64,000 nucleotides of DNA from Cheiracanthium punctorium (GCA_038373885.1 JAWZYV010013021.1:107213-171212), one strand, 5' to 3'; shown: positions 44,746 through 57,149, counted from the stretch's first letter. Notes: generated by a model from the sequence alone, not told the origin. Program-made: numbers and translations.

Positions 44746-46417
44746 TAGGGGAAGGTTCCCCAAAACGGGATAGGCGGGCAAAACGGGATATTGAGCCTCG
44801 GAGCTTGACTGGCGGTGCTATTTCGTGGGAGACAGGCTAAACTGGTTCCCGACCGCCATGACAGCATTCTCAGTTGATCTCTCAACGCTAGCCACGTGTT
44901 TCGCAAAGAAATATTTTTTCAAAGTTTTCAAGCGAGATTTTTACTTACTTTGTACTTTTTTCGACTGCAGAACAACTATCCTTGTGCTTCTCCGTCCTTC
45001 GGAACGATTCCGGTAAGTACCGTATTTTGTTCATAGCTGTTTTAACAACAATTTCATGTATTTAAATATTGCTGGTGAGTGACGGTTCAGGGGTCAGCCA
45101 TTTATGTTGTCAAAAGCCTCACGGTCGGGCAAAACGGGACACTTTTGGTGTGCCCAAAACGGGATACAATTTTGATGTGTCCCGTTTTACCCGGCCATTT
45201 TCATTATGTTTTGGCAATGTGTTTAAGTTATTTTAATTGAAATAAGTAATGAATTAAAATATGTATAATCAATTACAACATCTGCAACATAACGAGGCCA
45301 GATCCGAAGGATCTTCAAGTTCAGTCATAGCATCTAAGAGTTTGCAGTCATCACAACCACTAGAGACAGTATTGAATGAATCACCTAGTGATGGGGGCAC
45401 CGATAACACTGGCACAAACGCAGGACTTATCCAACCGTCCACTTCAACAGGAAACAAAGGACTTGGGCTATACTATCGTCCTTCACTGACATCACCCACA
45501 CCTATATCACCCAAAGAACTTCTACCTCCACCACGAGTGATTGGACCAAGACCTCAAAATAAACACGATAGGAGAAGAGGGAAAACTGCAATTATAACAG
45601 GAAGCCCATATAAACTTGAGTTGGAAGAAGAAGAGCGTGAAAAAAAGGAACGAGAAAGAACTCAAAAGCTGAAAAAAAGGACTGCCAAAACAAGTCTCTT
45701 GAATGTTCCGAAGACAAAACAAACGAGACGTAAAAGAAAACCAAGAAGGGATGTAGATAAAGTTAAAAAATGCAGATAAAGTTAAAAAATGTTACTCTGA
45801 ACCTGAAAAAAAACCACAATCATCATTTGTAAAAATCGAAGATAATGGACCTAACATAAGAAAACCTAAAAAAAAAAAAAAAAAAATCATCAGTTAGCCA
45901 AGAATGGACGTCGTCGTCTTCAGAAGATGAAGCATGTATTTTTTGCAACGCTCTGTATCCTGAATCGAAATCTGGAGAAGGCTGGGTACAGTGCTTGAGC
46001 TGCCAGGGATGGGCCCACGAAGCCTGTTCCAAAGCAGAAGAAGAAGACGACACATTTTATGCGATTTCTGTCTTATGTAATTTTTCAAATTTACAATTAA
46101 AAAGTGTCTTTCTATAAAAACGCAGCCTATTTTTGTTCTAAAAACTAAATCAAAAGTAAAATCAGCAAAAACTTAATAACATACAAATCCCTATCCCGTT
46201 TTACCCACCCTTGGTAGGGTAAAACGGGATCGTGTAAGACTTTGCGAAACCAGTATTTTTCACATAAATATTATTGAACAAATGTGACAAAGGTATTTTA
46301 AGTAGTTGAAAAGATGTATACTTTTAAATGACGTCTAATTTTGGGATGTACCTTGTATACAATAAGAAATAAAGCGAAGAATAGATAAGCTATCCCGTTT
46401 TGGGGTACTTTCCCCTA
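44746..46417 (+). mobile_element. Pogo-like TIR element, internally deleted
   Basis: The ends TAGGGGAAGGTTCCCC and its near inverse at 46390-46417, followed on the inside by AAAACGGGATAG, have TA at both outer edges as in Tc1/mariner/pogo elements. At least six AAAACGGGA or TCCCGTTTT motifs lie in the first 450 and last 230 bp. A leader exon-like segment ends in a donor (CCG|GTAAGTACC) at about 45013. The ORF downstream (45261 on) is a C-terminal part only, so the DDE domain has been lost. Confidence 0.75.
45261..46082 (+). pseudogene. Pogo/Tigger-type transposase C-terminus with PHD-like finger
   Basis: 172 codons open with serine/threonine-rich sequence, then SPKELLPPPRVIGPRP and a basic stretch KHDRRRGKTAIITGSPYKLE with long acidic/basic helices. 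A 19-bp tandem duplication at about 45754-45790 shifts the frame. In the next frame a Cys/His finger follows: CIFCNALYPESKSGEGWVQC, CQGWAHEAC, then after another frameshift CDFCL. This order (charged linker, then C4HC3-like finger) is what I know from the tails of arthropod pogo/Tigger-like transposases. The catalytic domain is absent, so it is a remnant. Confidence 0.6.
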
Positions 46418-46849
46418 CGTGTCAAATTTCCCTCTTTTCGCGTTAAGTGTCAAACCACATTTAAAACTTATGCAATAACTTTACTAGCTCTTACAATTGG
46501 TTTAAAATACGTACCTTTATACATTCTATTAAAAAGAAGCTATTAGTTAAGTATTTTACTATTTCCACTAATCTTAACTTTACGGGACATTTTTCACAAC
46601 TATTCTTCGATCTCATTGTTGCACGAGCTACTGCACTAACCGTAAGTTTGACTAACAACAATAAATCTTCTAATTCTAACTTAATAGTTACCTTCTCAAA
46701 TCCTGCAATAAAGAACTTTAACTCCAATACAATATTATCTGTTAATAACATTTACTTTCCCATAAAAAAATGTAAATATTAAAAAGTTCTTTAAATATCC
46801 CCTACCTCTTGGTAGGAAAATATTTAACTTTAACTCTTTTTCTAAAACG

Positions 46850-48090
46850 TTTAATTCATTAGGTACATCACCCTGTATATGCCATGACAATCAATATAGG
46901 AACTTCATTAACCGGGATTATGGACACATTATTACTGGGGACCTTTCTATCATAGAAGATATACAATTACAAAAACTCATGCTGAAGGGCACTAAACACA
47001 GAATACCATCAAAACTCTCCCTATGTGGCATTGTAACTGAATTTACATATTATTTACATTGCTACATATATAATACTACCTTAAAATTCAACACTCCTTT
47101 ATAAGCCTTCAATACTTGGAAAGTGAAAGTATTTTCCATCTTTAAGCACAATATTGCTAAATATATTAAACACAGATCTCCTGTCAACAGTCATTTTCAT
47201 ACTCAAATAGACTTTATAAAGCAGCATTTCATAATTACTTATGTAGATAAATCTTCCAATAATTATGCATTTATATGTAAACAGTTATACCATACTTTGT
47301 TAGTCTCTTCAATTGTAAATAACAGTATCTACTCTCCTACTAATCTATCTACTCTAGGCTGAAATAAAAAAATTCTGGCTTTCTATAAACATCACAACCT
47401 ACAACATATACTATCCTTGCATTGTACTAATCCCTAAATTTCATAAATCTCCTTTAAAGTTTAGAACAGTTACAATGGGATGTAGTACATATAGTACTGT
47501 AGCAAGTAAACGTTTATTAAAGATACTGTCTGTTATGCATGATTATTATATAAATCGTGATGATTACTCTATAGGAAATAGTTTTGATCTACGCAGTACA
47601 TTATGCAATATTAATAATATTACCTCTTTATATACATATGATTTTAAAGATTTATTTAACAATATTCCCCTTGACGACCTCTACAATGTAATTAATGAAA
47701 TATTTGAAACTTGTGTTAATAATATTATGCGTCCATCCCATGTTAATGTAACTTACTTCAATTATCTATCTAAATTTATTATTTATAATAGTTATATTTT
47801 ACATAACAATAAAATATATCTACACTATAGACTACACTAAAGACTTCCTAATCTCTAAATCTACACTAAAGACTACACTAATACACCCATCATTCTTAAA
47901 CGATATATAGATGATATATTACTAGTAAATCCTACTAACAATAATTACATTATCTTCCCAATAAAATATCCTTCTGCTCTAAAATTAATTAAAAATGCTA
48001 TGCTTAACAATCCTGTTAGTTTTTTAGATCTAAGTATCTCTATCACTCCAAAAGAAAAGATTTTAATTTTAAAGTAAAAAGCTTTACTCA
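46850..48090 (+). pseudogene. Reverse-transcriptase remnant (Penelope-like?)
   Basis: Pieces in several frames in order: TSPCICHDNQYRNFINRDYG with GHIITGDLSII (about 46865-46955), IITYVDKSSNNYAFICKQLY (about 47230-47290), LYTYDFKDLFNNIPLDDLYN (about 47625-47685), and RYIDDILLVN (about 47900-47930) with SFLDLSI after it. The YIDD box and the preceding YDFKDLF strand are palm motifs of a reverse transcriptase. The arrangement resembles RTs I associate with Penelope-like or related elements, not LTR or LINE types, but the clade is not settled. A stretch between the last two pieces is missing, and several stops occur. A Gypsy element begins 50 bp downstream. Confidence 0.6.
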
Positions 48091-48142
48091 TTTTTCATCC
48101 TGCTTACATCCCCCCCCCCCCAGCGATTTTAATATATAATAG

Positions 48143-49076
48143 TGTTGCGGAATTACTCTTACTCCTGGGGTTCGTCGTTCTAAAGTCCAGTTGGTGTATA
48201 AAGTTCAAGTAAAAAGTCTCTTGTCAGGATGGAACACAAACTTTATTGCTTCTAGAACTTCGTAGAACAATCAGCTGTACACAATTCACAAGCACAATCT
48301 AGCAGTAACGTGCTTTTAACAATCCGCTTGGGTCAGAAGCTCTAACAAATGCTGTATTTCTCACACAAAATAAGTCACTTTCACAGGCAAAAATTCTGTG
48401 AAAATATACGAGAAATAACACTAACAGTCTCTCAAGACTCAGTGATGAAAAATGTACACACAGAACTTAAATTCAAAGCTTCATGAACAGCGCGAAACAC
48501 AGCTTTCTTCACAAAGCAAGCGCACTCTCACTGACAGCTCTTCACACATTGAGCGTTCAACTCGCACTGAACTTTCGGGGCAATGCGCGGTTCTATATAT
48601 ATCCGAGGCAGAAGCTGCGAGCAGCTTCCAGAAGTCAATTTCTCGAGGATTCTACATAAAGCGTGAATTTTGATTATGTCATAGAAGATAAATGTTAGGT
48701 TATGCGGTTTTAATGCAGGAAAAACAACTTCCAGGCCCCATTGGGAAAAACGCGCCAAATGACCAAAAAGTCGCCAAGCTTGGCGGCATTTGGCGAAATA
48801 TCGCCAAGCTTGGCGGCATTTGGCGAAATATCGCCAAATTTGGCGCCAAAAATAAGTCCTCAAAAGTGAAGAGATCTAAGCTCTAGGACTAATATTTCTC
48901 GAGATTTCTAGAACCTCCATTGAAAAACAATGGCAAACCGAAACCTCCATATCTCCGGTTCTAATTGGCCGATTTTGATGCAATAAAAAGCAAAATTTAT
49001 CTATTTGAAGCGTAGAATACGAATTTTAAACCATTTTAAGCCACAGAGCAGCGGGTTGCCCCGAAAATTCGTAACA
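48143..49076 (-). repeat. 3' LTR of the Gypsy element
   Basis: Bounded by TGTT...AACA. Near 48745-48845 a GCCAAGCTTGGCGGCATTTG unit is present in one more copy than in the other LTR. The minus-strand promoter layout is a TATATATA box (about 48593-48602) with an initiator-like TTCAGTG downstream (near 48570) and AATAAA near 48242. Confidence 0.95.
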
Positions 49077-49091
49077 TTGCCCCCCTTCCCA
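49077..49091 (-). promoter_or_regulatory. Polypurine tract of the Gypsy element
   Basis: On the minus strand GGGAAGGGGGGCAA lies directly against the 3' LTR, where plus-strand DNA synthesis would be primed. Confidence 0.75.
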
Positions 49092-49652
49092 AGGACTGCA
49101 CGTCCCGGGCAGTGCAATCCCTAGTTAGGAGGTCACACAAGTACCTACACTGTTTAACACTTAACAAGATCTTAACAACATAATTCAAGCAAGTAATTAA
49201 TAGCACAATAAGCAAATACACATTAATAAATAAATAATCAACATAATAAATAATTACACTGTAATAAATCATAAACATAATAAACAAATACGCATTAATG
49301 AAAACTAATATATTACAAATATGTACACTAAACATGGAGTAAGTAGTGAGTGAAAGAGAGTTGAGGAAAGAGGAAGAGAAGGGAAAGACAGGAAAGAAAT
49401 GAGAGATGAAAGAAAAGAGGAATTACGCTATAGTGACCATGGTCTGAGCTAATTACAACCGCGGTAGATGGCTAGCCGATCGTAATGTACAACTCTTGGC
49501 TTCGAGTTTGGTGACTTACGAATCCGTACGATGACGTCATTCAGCCGGTTTAGGACTGTGTAAGGACCGTCCCACGGCGATTGCAGCTTGGGAGACAGGC
49601 CTTTCCGTCGAGTAGGATTCCGTAGCCAAACTTTGTCACCTGCTTTGAACTC
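49092..49652 (-). other. Gypsy 3' region between integrase and LTR
   Basis: The part next to pol (49500-49650) reads as the end of the integrase protein in a shifted frame (a stop at about 49652 interrupts it). The remainder is AT-rich, with a G/A-rich stretch on the plus strand at about 49340-49420. No envelope-like ORF is present. Confidence 0.55.
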
Positions 49653-51028
49653 CTATCCCGTAGCCTTCGTGTCGTAGCGAGTCTTCATCTTTTCCGTGTT
49701 CAGGTTGATCCGCTCCCGAGCAAAATGATGCACATCTTCAAACCGTGCCCGAAGGTTTTCCACGTACTCTTCTGGCGATGAAGGCGCATCTGGAGGGCGG
49801 CCGAGCACTAGATCGGCGGGAAGACGAAGATCTCTGCCGAACAGCATCTGGGAAGGTGTGAAGCCAGTAGTCTCATGGACGGCGCTCCCATAGGCCAGCA
49901 GGTAGAGGGGGAGTTTCTTGTCCCAGTCCTCTTGATTCCTAGATACCAGAAGCGAGAGGTTGTTTAAAATTGTGCGATTGAACCTCTTCACCATGCCGTC
50001 GGATTGTGGGTGTAAAGGCGTAGTCTGGGTTTTGTCCATTCCGAGAAGTTGGCATAGTCCTTTAAAGACTGCAGAGGTAAAGTTCGTTCCTTGGTCGGAA
50101 TGAAGTTGCAGAGGGGTTCCATATCTGGAAATCCATTCTTGCACCAGTACCTCTGCTACGGTCGTAGCTTCTTGATCGGGAATAGGAAACGCTTCGGGCC
50201 GTTTAGAGAAGTAGTCAATGACAACTAGGATGCATTTGTTGCCATCCGAAGTTCGCAGAAGAGGTCCCAGGATGTCGAGGGCAATCCTCTCAAAAGGCGC
50301 TCCTACATTATAACGATGTAGTCTTCCACGGCTTCGTTTCTTCGGGCCTTTACGGGCGGCACAGACGTCACAAGCTTGACACCACTTTTCGACGTCGCCT
50401 CGAGCCCTAACCCAGTAGAAGCGCTCGCGAACTTTATGCAGGGTCTTCATTACGCCAAAATGGCCTCCAGTGTAGCCATTATGAAGTTCTTCTAGAACCT
50501 TCGGAATCCTCGAACGAAGGAGTACTAACTGCCATCGGAGCATCTTGCCATCGTCCGACTCCCATTTACGATACAGGACTCCATTCCTCAGGCGAAGCGA
50601 ATCCCATAAAGCCCAGTACTGTTTCGTTGCCGGACTGCAAGATGATATTTCTTGCCAGCTGGGCTTATTGCCGGACTTTTCCATAAATTCCACAATTGGT
50701 TTGATGTCGCTATCTGCTAATTGGTCCGCCCGAACATTTTCCTCACTCCAGGGATCTTGAGATGCTGCCGATGATGTAACTTGGCGGACAACGGGATGTT
50801 TCAGATGGTAATTTTTCTCCGCCCTGGAGCAATAGCGACAACTCTCTATGCAGGGCCTTCTCGACAAAGCATCTGCATTTCCATGAGATGCTTCTTTCCG
50901 ATGACGTATCTCGATGTAGTATTCTTGTAATCGCTGTATCCACCTGACTATTTGGCCCTCTGGATTCTTGAAATTTAGAAGTCAGGTTAAAGAGGCATGG
51001 TCCGTTCGGAGCAGGAACTTTCGGCCGT
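49653..51028 (-). pseudogene. Gypsy RNase H remainder and integrase
   Basis: The 404-codon frame starts at 50867 just after the RNase H end. The H2C2 zinc domain has His in GGHFGVMKTLHKVRERFYWV and Cys in CQACDVCAARKGPKK. The core has FERIALDILGPLLRTSDGNK (first Asp), LHSDQGTNFTSAVF (second) and a Glu-equivalent position in SDGMVKRFNRTILNN, where Lys replaces the usual Glu. Upstream, 50868-51028 encodes the RNase H tail with stops. The Lys substitution at the third catalytic position, if confirmed, would abolish strand transfer. Confidence 0.85.
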
Positions 51029-52897
51029 TCAGGTAATGATGGAAGTGCTCCACGGCCTTAATGATAGCAAGAAGTTCCTTTCTCGTAACAGGATAAATGG
51101 CTTGTCAGGGCGAGGATACGACAGGATCGGCGAAGATGTTAAAGCCGTTTTCAGTTCGTTGAATGCGTCCTCACATTCCTCAGACCATAGAAATTTCTGT
51201 CCAGTCTCGGTCAATTTGTAAAGAGGTCTTGCAATTTGAGAAAAACCCTTCACGAATTTTCGATAGTAAGTACACAGACCGAGAAAACTTCGTAAGTCAT
51301 GGATATTCTCCGGACGACTCCAGTTCTTGACTGCGGACGTCTTTCCGGGATCAGTTCGGACTCCGTGGGCGGATATTATATGCCCGAGGTAACGTACTTC
51401 CCGTTGAAACAAATTGCACTTCGACGGACTTAGTTTCAAGTTTGCCTCTTTTAATTTCTGCAGTACCTTTCGAATGTTCTCGAGATGCTCTTCGAAAGTC
51501 TTTCCGACGATGATGATATCGTCCAAATAAACGAGACATGCTTCGTAGGAAAGTCCTCTCAACACTGTCTCCATCAGAGGCTCGAATGTAGCCAGTGCGT
51601 TGCAGAGTCCAAAAGGCATAACCTTGAACTGCCACAATCCTTGTCCCGTGGTGAACGCAGTCTTTTCACGGTCATCGGGATGGATTTCTACTTGCCAGTA
51701 GCCATTCTTGAGATCCAGAGTGGAGAACAATTCATTTCCCGATAAAGTGTCCAATGTGTCGTCTATCCTGGGAAGAGGGTAGCTGTCTTTCTTGGTAATG
51801 TCATTCAGACGTCTGTAGTCAACGCAGAACCGGGTGGAACCACCTTTCTTTCGGACCAAAACAATCGGCGAGGCCCAGGGAGTAGTCGATGGCTCGATGA
51901 CGTCATCACGCTGCATCTCCTCTAAAAGTCTGTTCACCTCTTCTTGCTTAGCAAACGGCAGCCGCCTAGGATGTTGCTTGATGGGAGAATGGCTGCTTGT
52001 GTCTATTCTTTGTTGCGTTAACCTCGTACGGCCAAAGTCACCGGAAGTACGAGAGAAGAGGTCTTCAAATTCAGCTATTACTTTCTCTGCAGCGCTTCTC
52101 TGTTCTGCCGTTAACTCCACGTCTTGTAATAATTCCTTCGTCAGGCACTCGGAAGATTTAGCTGTCGTTTGGCTGATGTTCTTATTAATGCAGGTAACAG
52201 GAGTGCATGTCGCCAACACTTCATTTTTCTTTATCACCTTCGACTTGTCCGTCACATTTGCTATTCTAACTGGAATTTCTGTTCTCGACAAGTCCACAAG
52301 TGTTGCTCCCACAAGTACTCCTCTGACGGAATCACTATTGTTTGGGTGTTCGATTAATCCAAAACGGAATTTATTGCTTTCTTTTACTGTACCAGAAATT
52401 ATTGAATCAGTTCTGGGAGGTAGAGTGATATCAGTCTGGGCTATTATTTACTGAACAGGCAAAACAGTTTCATTTCTAATATCGAACGCAGCTATTTCTT
52501 CTGAGTCTGAACGAAGTTCATTATTCTTAAAGTCCAAATTAAATTTGTGCGATTTTAAAAAGTCGAGTCCGAGAATAAAAGAGTCCGTAATATTGGCGAC
52601 ATATACCACATGGTCGTATCTGGCATTTCCAAACGTGATTTCTACTTGTGCTTTTCCGCCCCCTTCGATCTTGTCACCTGTCACAGTCTGGAGGGTCAGC
52701 GAGGGCGGAGTCCAGAAAATCTTCAAGTTTAATTTCTTGGCCAGATCCGTCCTTATGATGGTTACGTTCGCTCCAGTATCAATCACCATGTGGCATGGGG
52801 AACCATTAACGTATCTAAGTACGAAGAGTCCATTACTGCCGCCATTCACTGATGAAATCTGCATGACTTTTAGGTGGGGCTTTTGACTATCTGGCAA
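51029..52897 (-). pseudogene. Gypsy protease and reverse transcriptase
   Basis: The protease frame (52448-52897) has the active site MVIDTGANVTIIR and FILGLDFLKSHKF. A single TAA at about 52445 separates it from the in-phase 427-codon RT frame (51029-52312). RT motifs include FCVDYRRLNDITKKDSYPLP, FSTLDLKNGYWQVEIHPDDR, MPFGLCNALATF and the catalytic box CLVYLDDIIIVG. The start of RNase H follows, but after YPRPDKPFIL the frame jumps to sequence that normally lies later. The first catalytic part of RNase H therefore seems deleted, with a frameshift. Confidence 0.9.
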
Positions 52898-52923
52898 CCT
52901 CCGCCCCGCGAGATGGCCACCTC

Positions 52924-54164
52924 CTAGTTTCCCTCTTTCATGTTTTTAGAGTTCTCTTGCTGGTCATGAGACTTTCGACCACAATGCTTTTGTACACGGC
53001 CTTCGACGCCACACTTCCAGCATTTCACTTTCTTTGGGCTATCTCTCGTTCTATCGGATCTTAATTTTCGTTCTATGAGATCTTCAATTCTCTTCAGCCT
53101 GTTCTCGACGCTCTCTGTGTCTTTGTCAGCTCCCTCTTGGACCGTGACAGCTCTAACGGCATGCCGATCTTTCCTGGCGGCCCGTTGAGCTGCTTCTAGC
53201 TTCATTGCGAAGACGAGAGCAGATTTCAAATCCTGATAATCCTCCAACATAAGTGACTTTTGGGTTTCTGTATCACGGATGGCTTCAATAAAATGACGCA
53301 CCGCCATTTCTTCTCGGACATTATCAAGGTGGTCCATGTAGGCCAGATGACGCAGCCTATCTATGTCCGAAGCCAGCTCTTGCAGGGTCTCGACAGATCT
53401 CTGCATCCTTGACTTAAGTTGGATTATACTATATTCTTTCTGGCACTTCTCTCCGAATTTCATCTCCAGGGCACTTGCAAGTGCGTCAAAATCTCCTATC
53501 TTTGTCACCCCGATGGTTTGTAGTACATTAATTGCGTCTCCGATAAGGGAAGCGGCCAGTTGGGCCGCTTTCTCGGACTCGCTCCAACCATTGGCTTTGG
53601 CGACGATCAAGAATTGGGTCTTGTAAGCTTCCCAGGGAGTCTTTCCATCATAGGTCGTTAGTTTCACTGTTGGGCGGCGTGACGACAACTTGATGTTTTC
53701 AGGTAATTTTCCCATCTTCACTAGAGAGTCAAGTTTTTCCTCAATTTTATTCTCAAATTCTTCACGCAACTCTTTCACGTTTCTTGCTTGGCTTTCTTCT
53801 AGTATCGACATTCTCTTCTCCATATTTTCTTGATTTGTCTTTTTTTTTCCTCCAGTCCGGATTTCATCTCGTCGTGTGCGGCTCTTAATTCTTCCAGTCC
53901 GGTCGTCACATCGTCGTGTGCGGCTCTTAACTCGTCCAATCCGGTTTTCAGTTCATTGTGCGCTGTCTTTAACTCGTCCAATCCGGATTTCATCTCGCCT
54001 TGTGCAGCTTTAATCTCATCTTGTCCGGCTTTCATCTCTTCTTTTATCTCATCTTGTCCAGCTTTCATCTCTTTTTTTATCTCATCTTGTCCGGATTTCA
54101 TTTCTTGCATCATATTCATGAGCTTTTGAAGTTGTTCTTCCATTTTTTGTCTAGTCAAAACCAT
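52924..54164 (-). pseudogene. Gypsy gag with repeat coiled coil and knuckle
   Basis: The start codon at 54164 (MVLTRQKMEEQLQKLMNMMQ) opens a coiled coil of about ten GQDEIKKEMKA-like 11-residue units, encoded by a tandem repeat. A frameshift in a T8 run near 53840 leads to the 299-codon capsid-like frame ending at 52924. Near its end a zinc knuckle CWKCGVEGRVQKHC has Arg where the usual His of CCHC stands. Gag would form the particle and bind RNA; the frameshift separates coiled coil and capsid. Confidence 0.85.
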
Positions 54165-54195
54165 AAACTGGAAAATTAAAGTCCTTCTTTAGAAT

Positions 54196-54213
54196 CCCAC
54201 TTCTGATACCAAA
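54196..54213 (-). promoter_or_regulatory. tRNA primer-binding site of the Gypsy element
   Basis: On the minus strand, right after the 5' LTR, the sequence TTTGGTATCAGAAGTGGG contains TGG, complementary to a tRNA CCA end, followed by a candidate 15-base match. The tRNA was not identified. Confidence 0.6.
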
Positions 54214-55124
54214 TGTTGCGGAATTACTCTGCTACTCCTGGGGTTCGTCGTTCTAAAGTCCAGTTGGTGTATAAAGTTCAAGTAAAAAGTCTCTTGTGAC
54301 GATGGAACACAAACTTTATTGCTTCTAGAACTTCGTAGAACAATCAGCTGTACACAATTCACAAGCACAATCTAGCAGTAACGTGCTTTTAACAATCCGC
54401 TTGGGTCAGAAGGTCTCACAAATGCTGTATTTCTCACACAAAATAAGTCACTTTCACAGGCAAAAATTCAGTGAAAATATACGAGAAATAACACTAACAG
54501 TCTCTCAAGACTCAGCGATGGTAAATGTACACACAGCACTTAAATTCAAAGCTTCACGAACAGTGCGAAACACAGCTTTCTTCACAAAGCAAGCGCACTC
54601 TCATCTCACTGACAGCTCTTCACACATTGAGCGTTCAACTCGCACTGAACTTTCGGGGCAATGCGCGGTTCTATATATATCCGAGGCAGAAGCTGCGAGC
54701 AGCTTCCAGAAGTCAATTTCTCGAGAATTCTACATAAACCGTGAATTTTGATTATGTCATAGAAGATAAATGTTAGGTTATGCGGTTTTAATGCAGGAAA
54801 AACAACTTCCAGGCCCCATTGGGAAAAACGCGCCAAATGACCAAAAAGTCGCCAAGCTTGGCGACTTTTGGCGAAATATCGCCAAATTTGGCGCCCAAAA
54901 TAAGTCCTCAAAAGTGAAGAGATCTAAGCTCTAGGACTAATATTTCTCGAGATTTCTAGAACCTCCATTGAAAAACAATGGCAAACCGAAACCTCCATAT
55001 CTCCGGTTCTAATTGGCCGATTTTGATGCAACAAAGAGCAAAATTTATCTATTTGAAGCGTAGAATACTAATTTTAAACTATTTTAAGCCACAGAGCAGC
55101 GGGTTGCCCCGAAAATTCGTAACA
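54214..55124 (-). repeat. 5' LTR of the Gypsy element
   Basis: Bounded by TGTT...AACA. The minus-strand promoter has TATATATA near 54673-54680 and TTCAGTG about 25-30 bp downstream, with AATAAA near 54312. Small ORFs inside the LTR are not genes. Confidence 0.95.
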
Positions 55125-57060
55125 ATAGTTTTAGACATTGATGTTTTGTAGAGCTAATAAAAAAATTTCCTTTTTTATTAGATGTTTATAAATAAAATTT
55201 CTTTACTCTAGATTCGTGCTAGTAATGTTTTACTTGTTATTTTATTCAAGATGATCTTATTTGCATTATTTTTATTCCAGATTTTCTATTACATTACTGT
55301 TTTGTGTTTATATTTTTTAAGTAAATATTGCTGGTATAGTTTTTTAAAAATTATTTCTTATAAGCTCTCTTATGTCTCACATTTTATTACATGAATGTCA
55401 TACTATAGTAATTTAGTGACTGGCAATAAAGGATCTAATAATATGAATCTTTGTGCCCGGTGCGAGAGTTTTTATGATGATAAGGAATCTCTTGGATCGA
55501 AAGCCTGTTACTTGTCATCAACTAATCTTACACATCAATGGCCTACACTTAAGTTTATTAAATGCTTATCTTCACGGCCGGCCACAAGGGGTTGCTGCGG
55601 ATGCAAAGCACCTGGGTCCCGGCTTCAGAAGGGCCCCCAAATCAAAAGTAGCTCTATATAATTTATCAATCTTATATTTTATAGAATACAGCGAGAAATT
55701 TCAAAGATTTCATTAAATTATATAAGTTGAATGAAAGCATTGCTACTCGGCATCTTCAAAAGTTAAAACATCATTAAAAAGAAATCCTTTTCTACTGGGT
55801 TTAATAGGATATACCATATCACTTCTCCACTTCTCTTTCACTTTTTGGCCTTTTTTCAAAGGAGGGAAAAAAACATTTGGACCCCAGGTCTGGAGAGGTA
55901 GCGATGCACTGCACAGCACTCTTTCCCTTTTTGTGTGTTTCTAACGCTAAAGGTTTCCTGTGAAACCTGGGAACGGAATTTAATATGACCTAGACATCAT
56001 TATCGAAATCTTGGGAGAAAACTAGTATGGAAGACAAAGAAAGAGGTCTGGCAGAGTCTGTCTCCAGTGTAAGGCCTGCAGACACCCCTCATGGAGGCCC
56101 CCTTTCGTTCTGATATAAGCATTTGCATCACACATACTTCAAACATGGTCTTTTGATTATATTGATCATACGTGTGTACGTATGTGTGATGCAAACACAT
56201 TTCTACTGTAAGTAACAGCGTTGTTTTATAATTTTCGGGCCCCTCATTCAACGAGGGCCCGACTAACTGCCCTGTTTGATCTTGATTTAGTCAGGCTCGG
56301 GGTTCTTGGATTGGTTGTAGGCTTTTATGCATTCGGGTCTCAATAATGCGAACACTCATAAAAAAATAATTTTTTGTTCGAGTTAAATTAGTTCATGTTA
56401 CCTAAACTACAAACATAGTAAATCAAAAACACCTCTTAACAGTACACTTCACACTTCAATCTGCTCTCTTCTGAACTTTACATGATATTCGCTGTAGATT
56501 TGTATGAAATGTATATGTAAATGAATTGTTCACCCTGATACTATAAAATGAATCCATTATAGCCATTATTTTAATTTACATTTAAGCAATATTAGCTAAA
56601 GGAATTTTGATTGTAAAGTTCTCAAAAGTTATACCTTAAACTGGGTTCTAAAAATTTTTATTTTAAGAAAATTCTTCTTAGATTTAAGATTACATTAAAA
56701 AAAATCATAAAACGGTATAAAAGGGAATGAGGTGTTTCGGACGGCCATGGGCTACTCTGCATACTGTATACTTCCAAATCAGGCCACTGTTCTTGGAAAA
56801 GTTGTCTGAATGGCAATTTTCAAAAGAGATAAATACAAAATACACTAATGTACCTCTGTTTACGCCCTTTTGGACGCCCACTTGTTTCTCACATACTTTT
56901 TTAAATTCATCCCCCCCCTCCTCTTATCTTCCAAAATTACAAACCCATTCAATATTGTGCACTTTTTTCCGTCATTCGATAAAATCATCTCACGCACAAA
57001 CCGTTTTCAGCGCCTTGCTGAATTAATTGTCTGACATGCAAAGTAGAGTGTATCACGATT
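55125..57060. other. Repeat remnants, no gene seen
   Basis: AT-rich sequence with GGGCCC-type phrases near 55575-55640, 56080-56105 and 56238-56275. These recall the GC-rich phrases at 14370-14400 and 17805-17945 and may come from a common decayed element. Small ORFs show no known domain. Confidence 0.4.
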
Positions 57061-57062
57061 TA

Positions 57063-57133
<71 letters not shown>

Positions 57134-57149
57134 ATATATACATATATAC

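Larger units (their letters stand above)
48143..55124 (-). mobile_element. Gypsy LTR retrotransposon, near full length
   Basis: LTRs of 934 bp (48143-49076) and 911 bp (54214-55124), nearly identical apart from one extra ~30-bp unit, flank minus-strand gag and pol. The 4-bp target duplication ATAG is present on both sides. Element order on the minus strand is gag, protease, RT, RNase H, integrase, the Gypsy order. No envelope gene is seen. A diverged relative survives as the solo LTR at 8880-9766. The similar LTRs indicate a recent insertion, although gag, protease-RT and RNase H are already disrupted. Confidence 0.95.

Noticed and set aside
45269..46088. Minus-strand ORFs opposite the pogo-like C-terminus
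   Set aside because: Antisense shadows; the plus strand carries the recognisable finger and basic linker.
48452..48886. ORFs inside the Gypsy LTRs (also 54383-54911)
   Set aside because: They fall within repeated regulatory LTR sequence and show no domain; frames differ between the two LTRs.
51485..52454. Plus-strand ORFs of 62-206 codons across the Gypsy pol region
   Set aside because: Antisense shadows of the minus-strand pol gene with no domain of their own.
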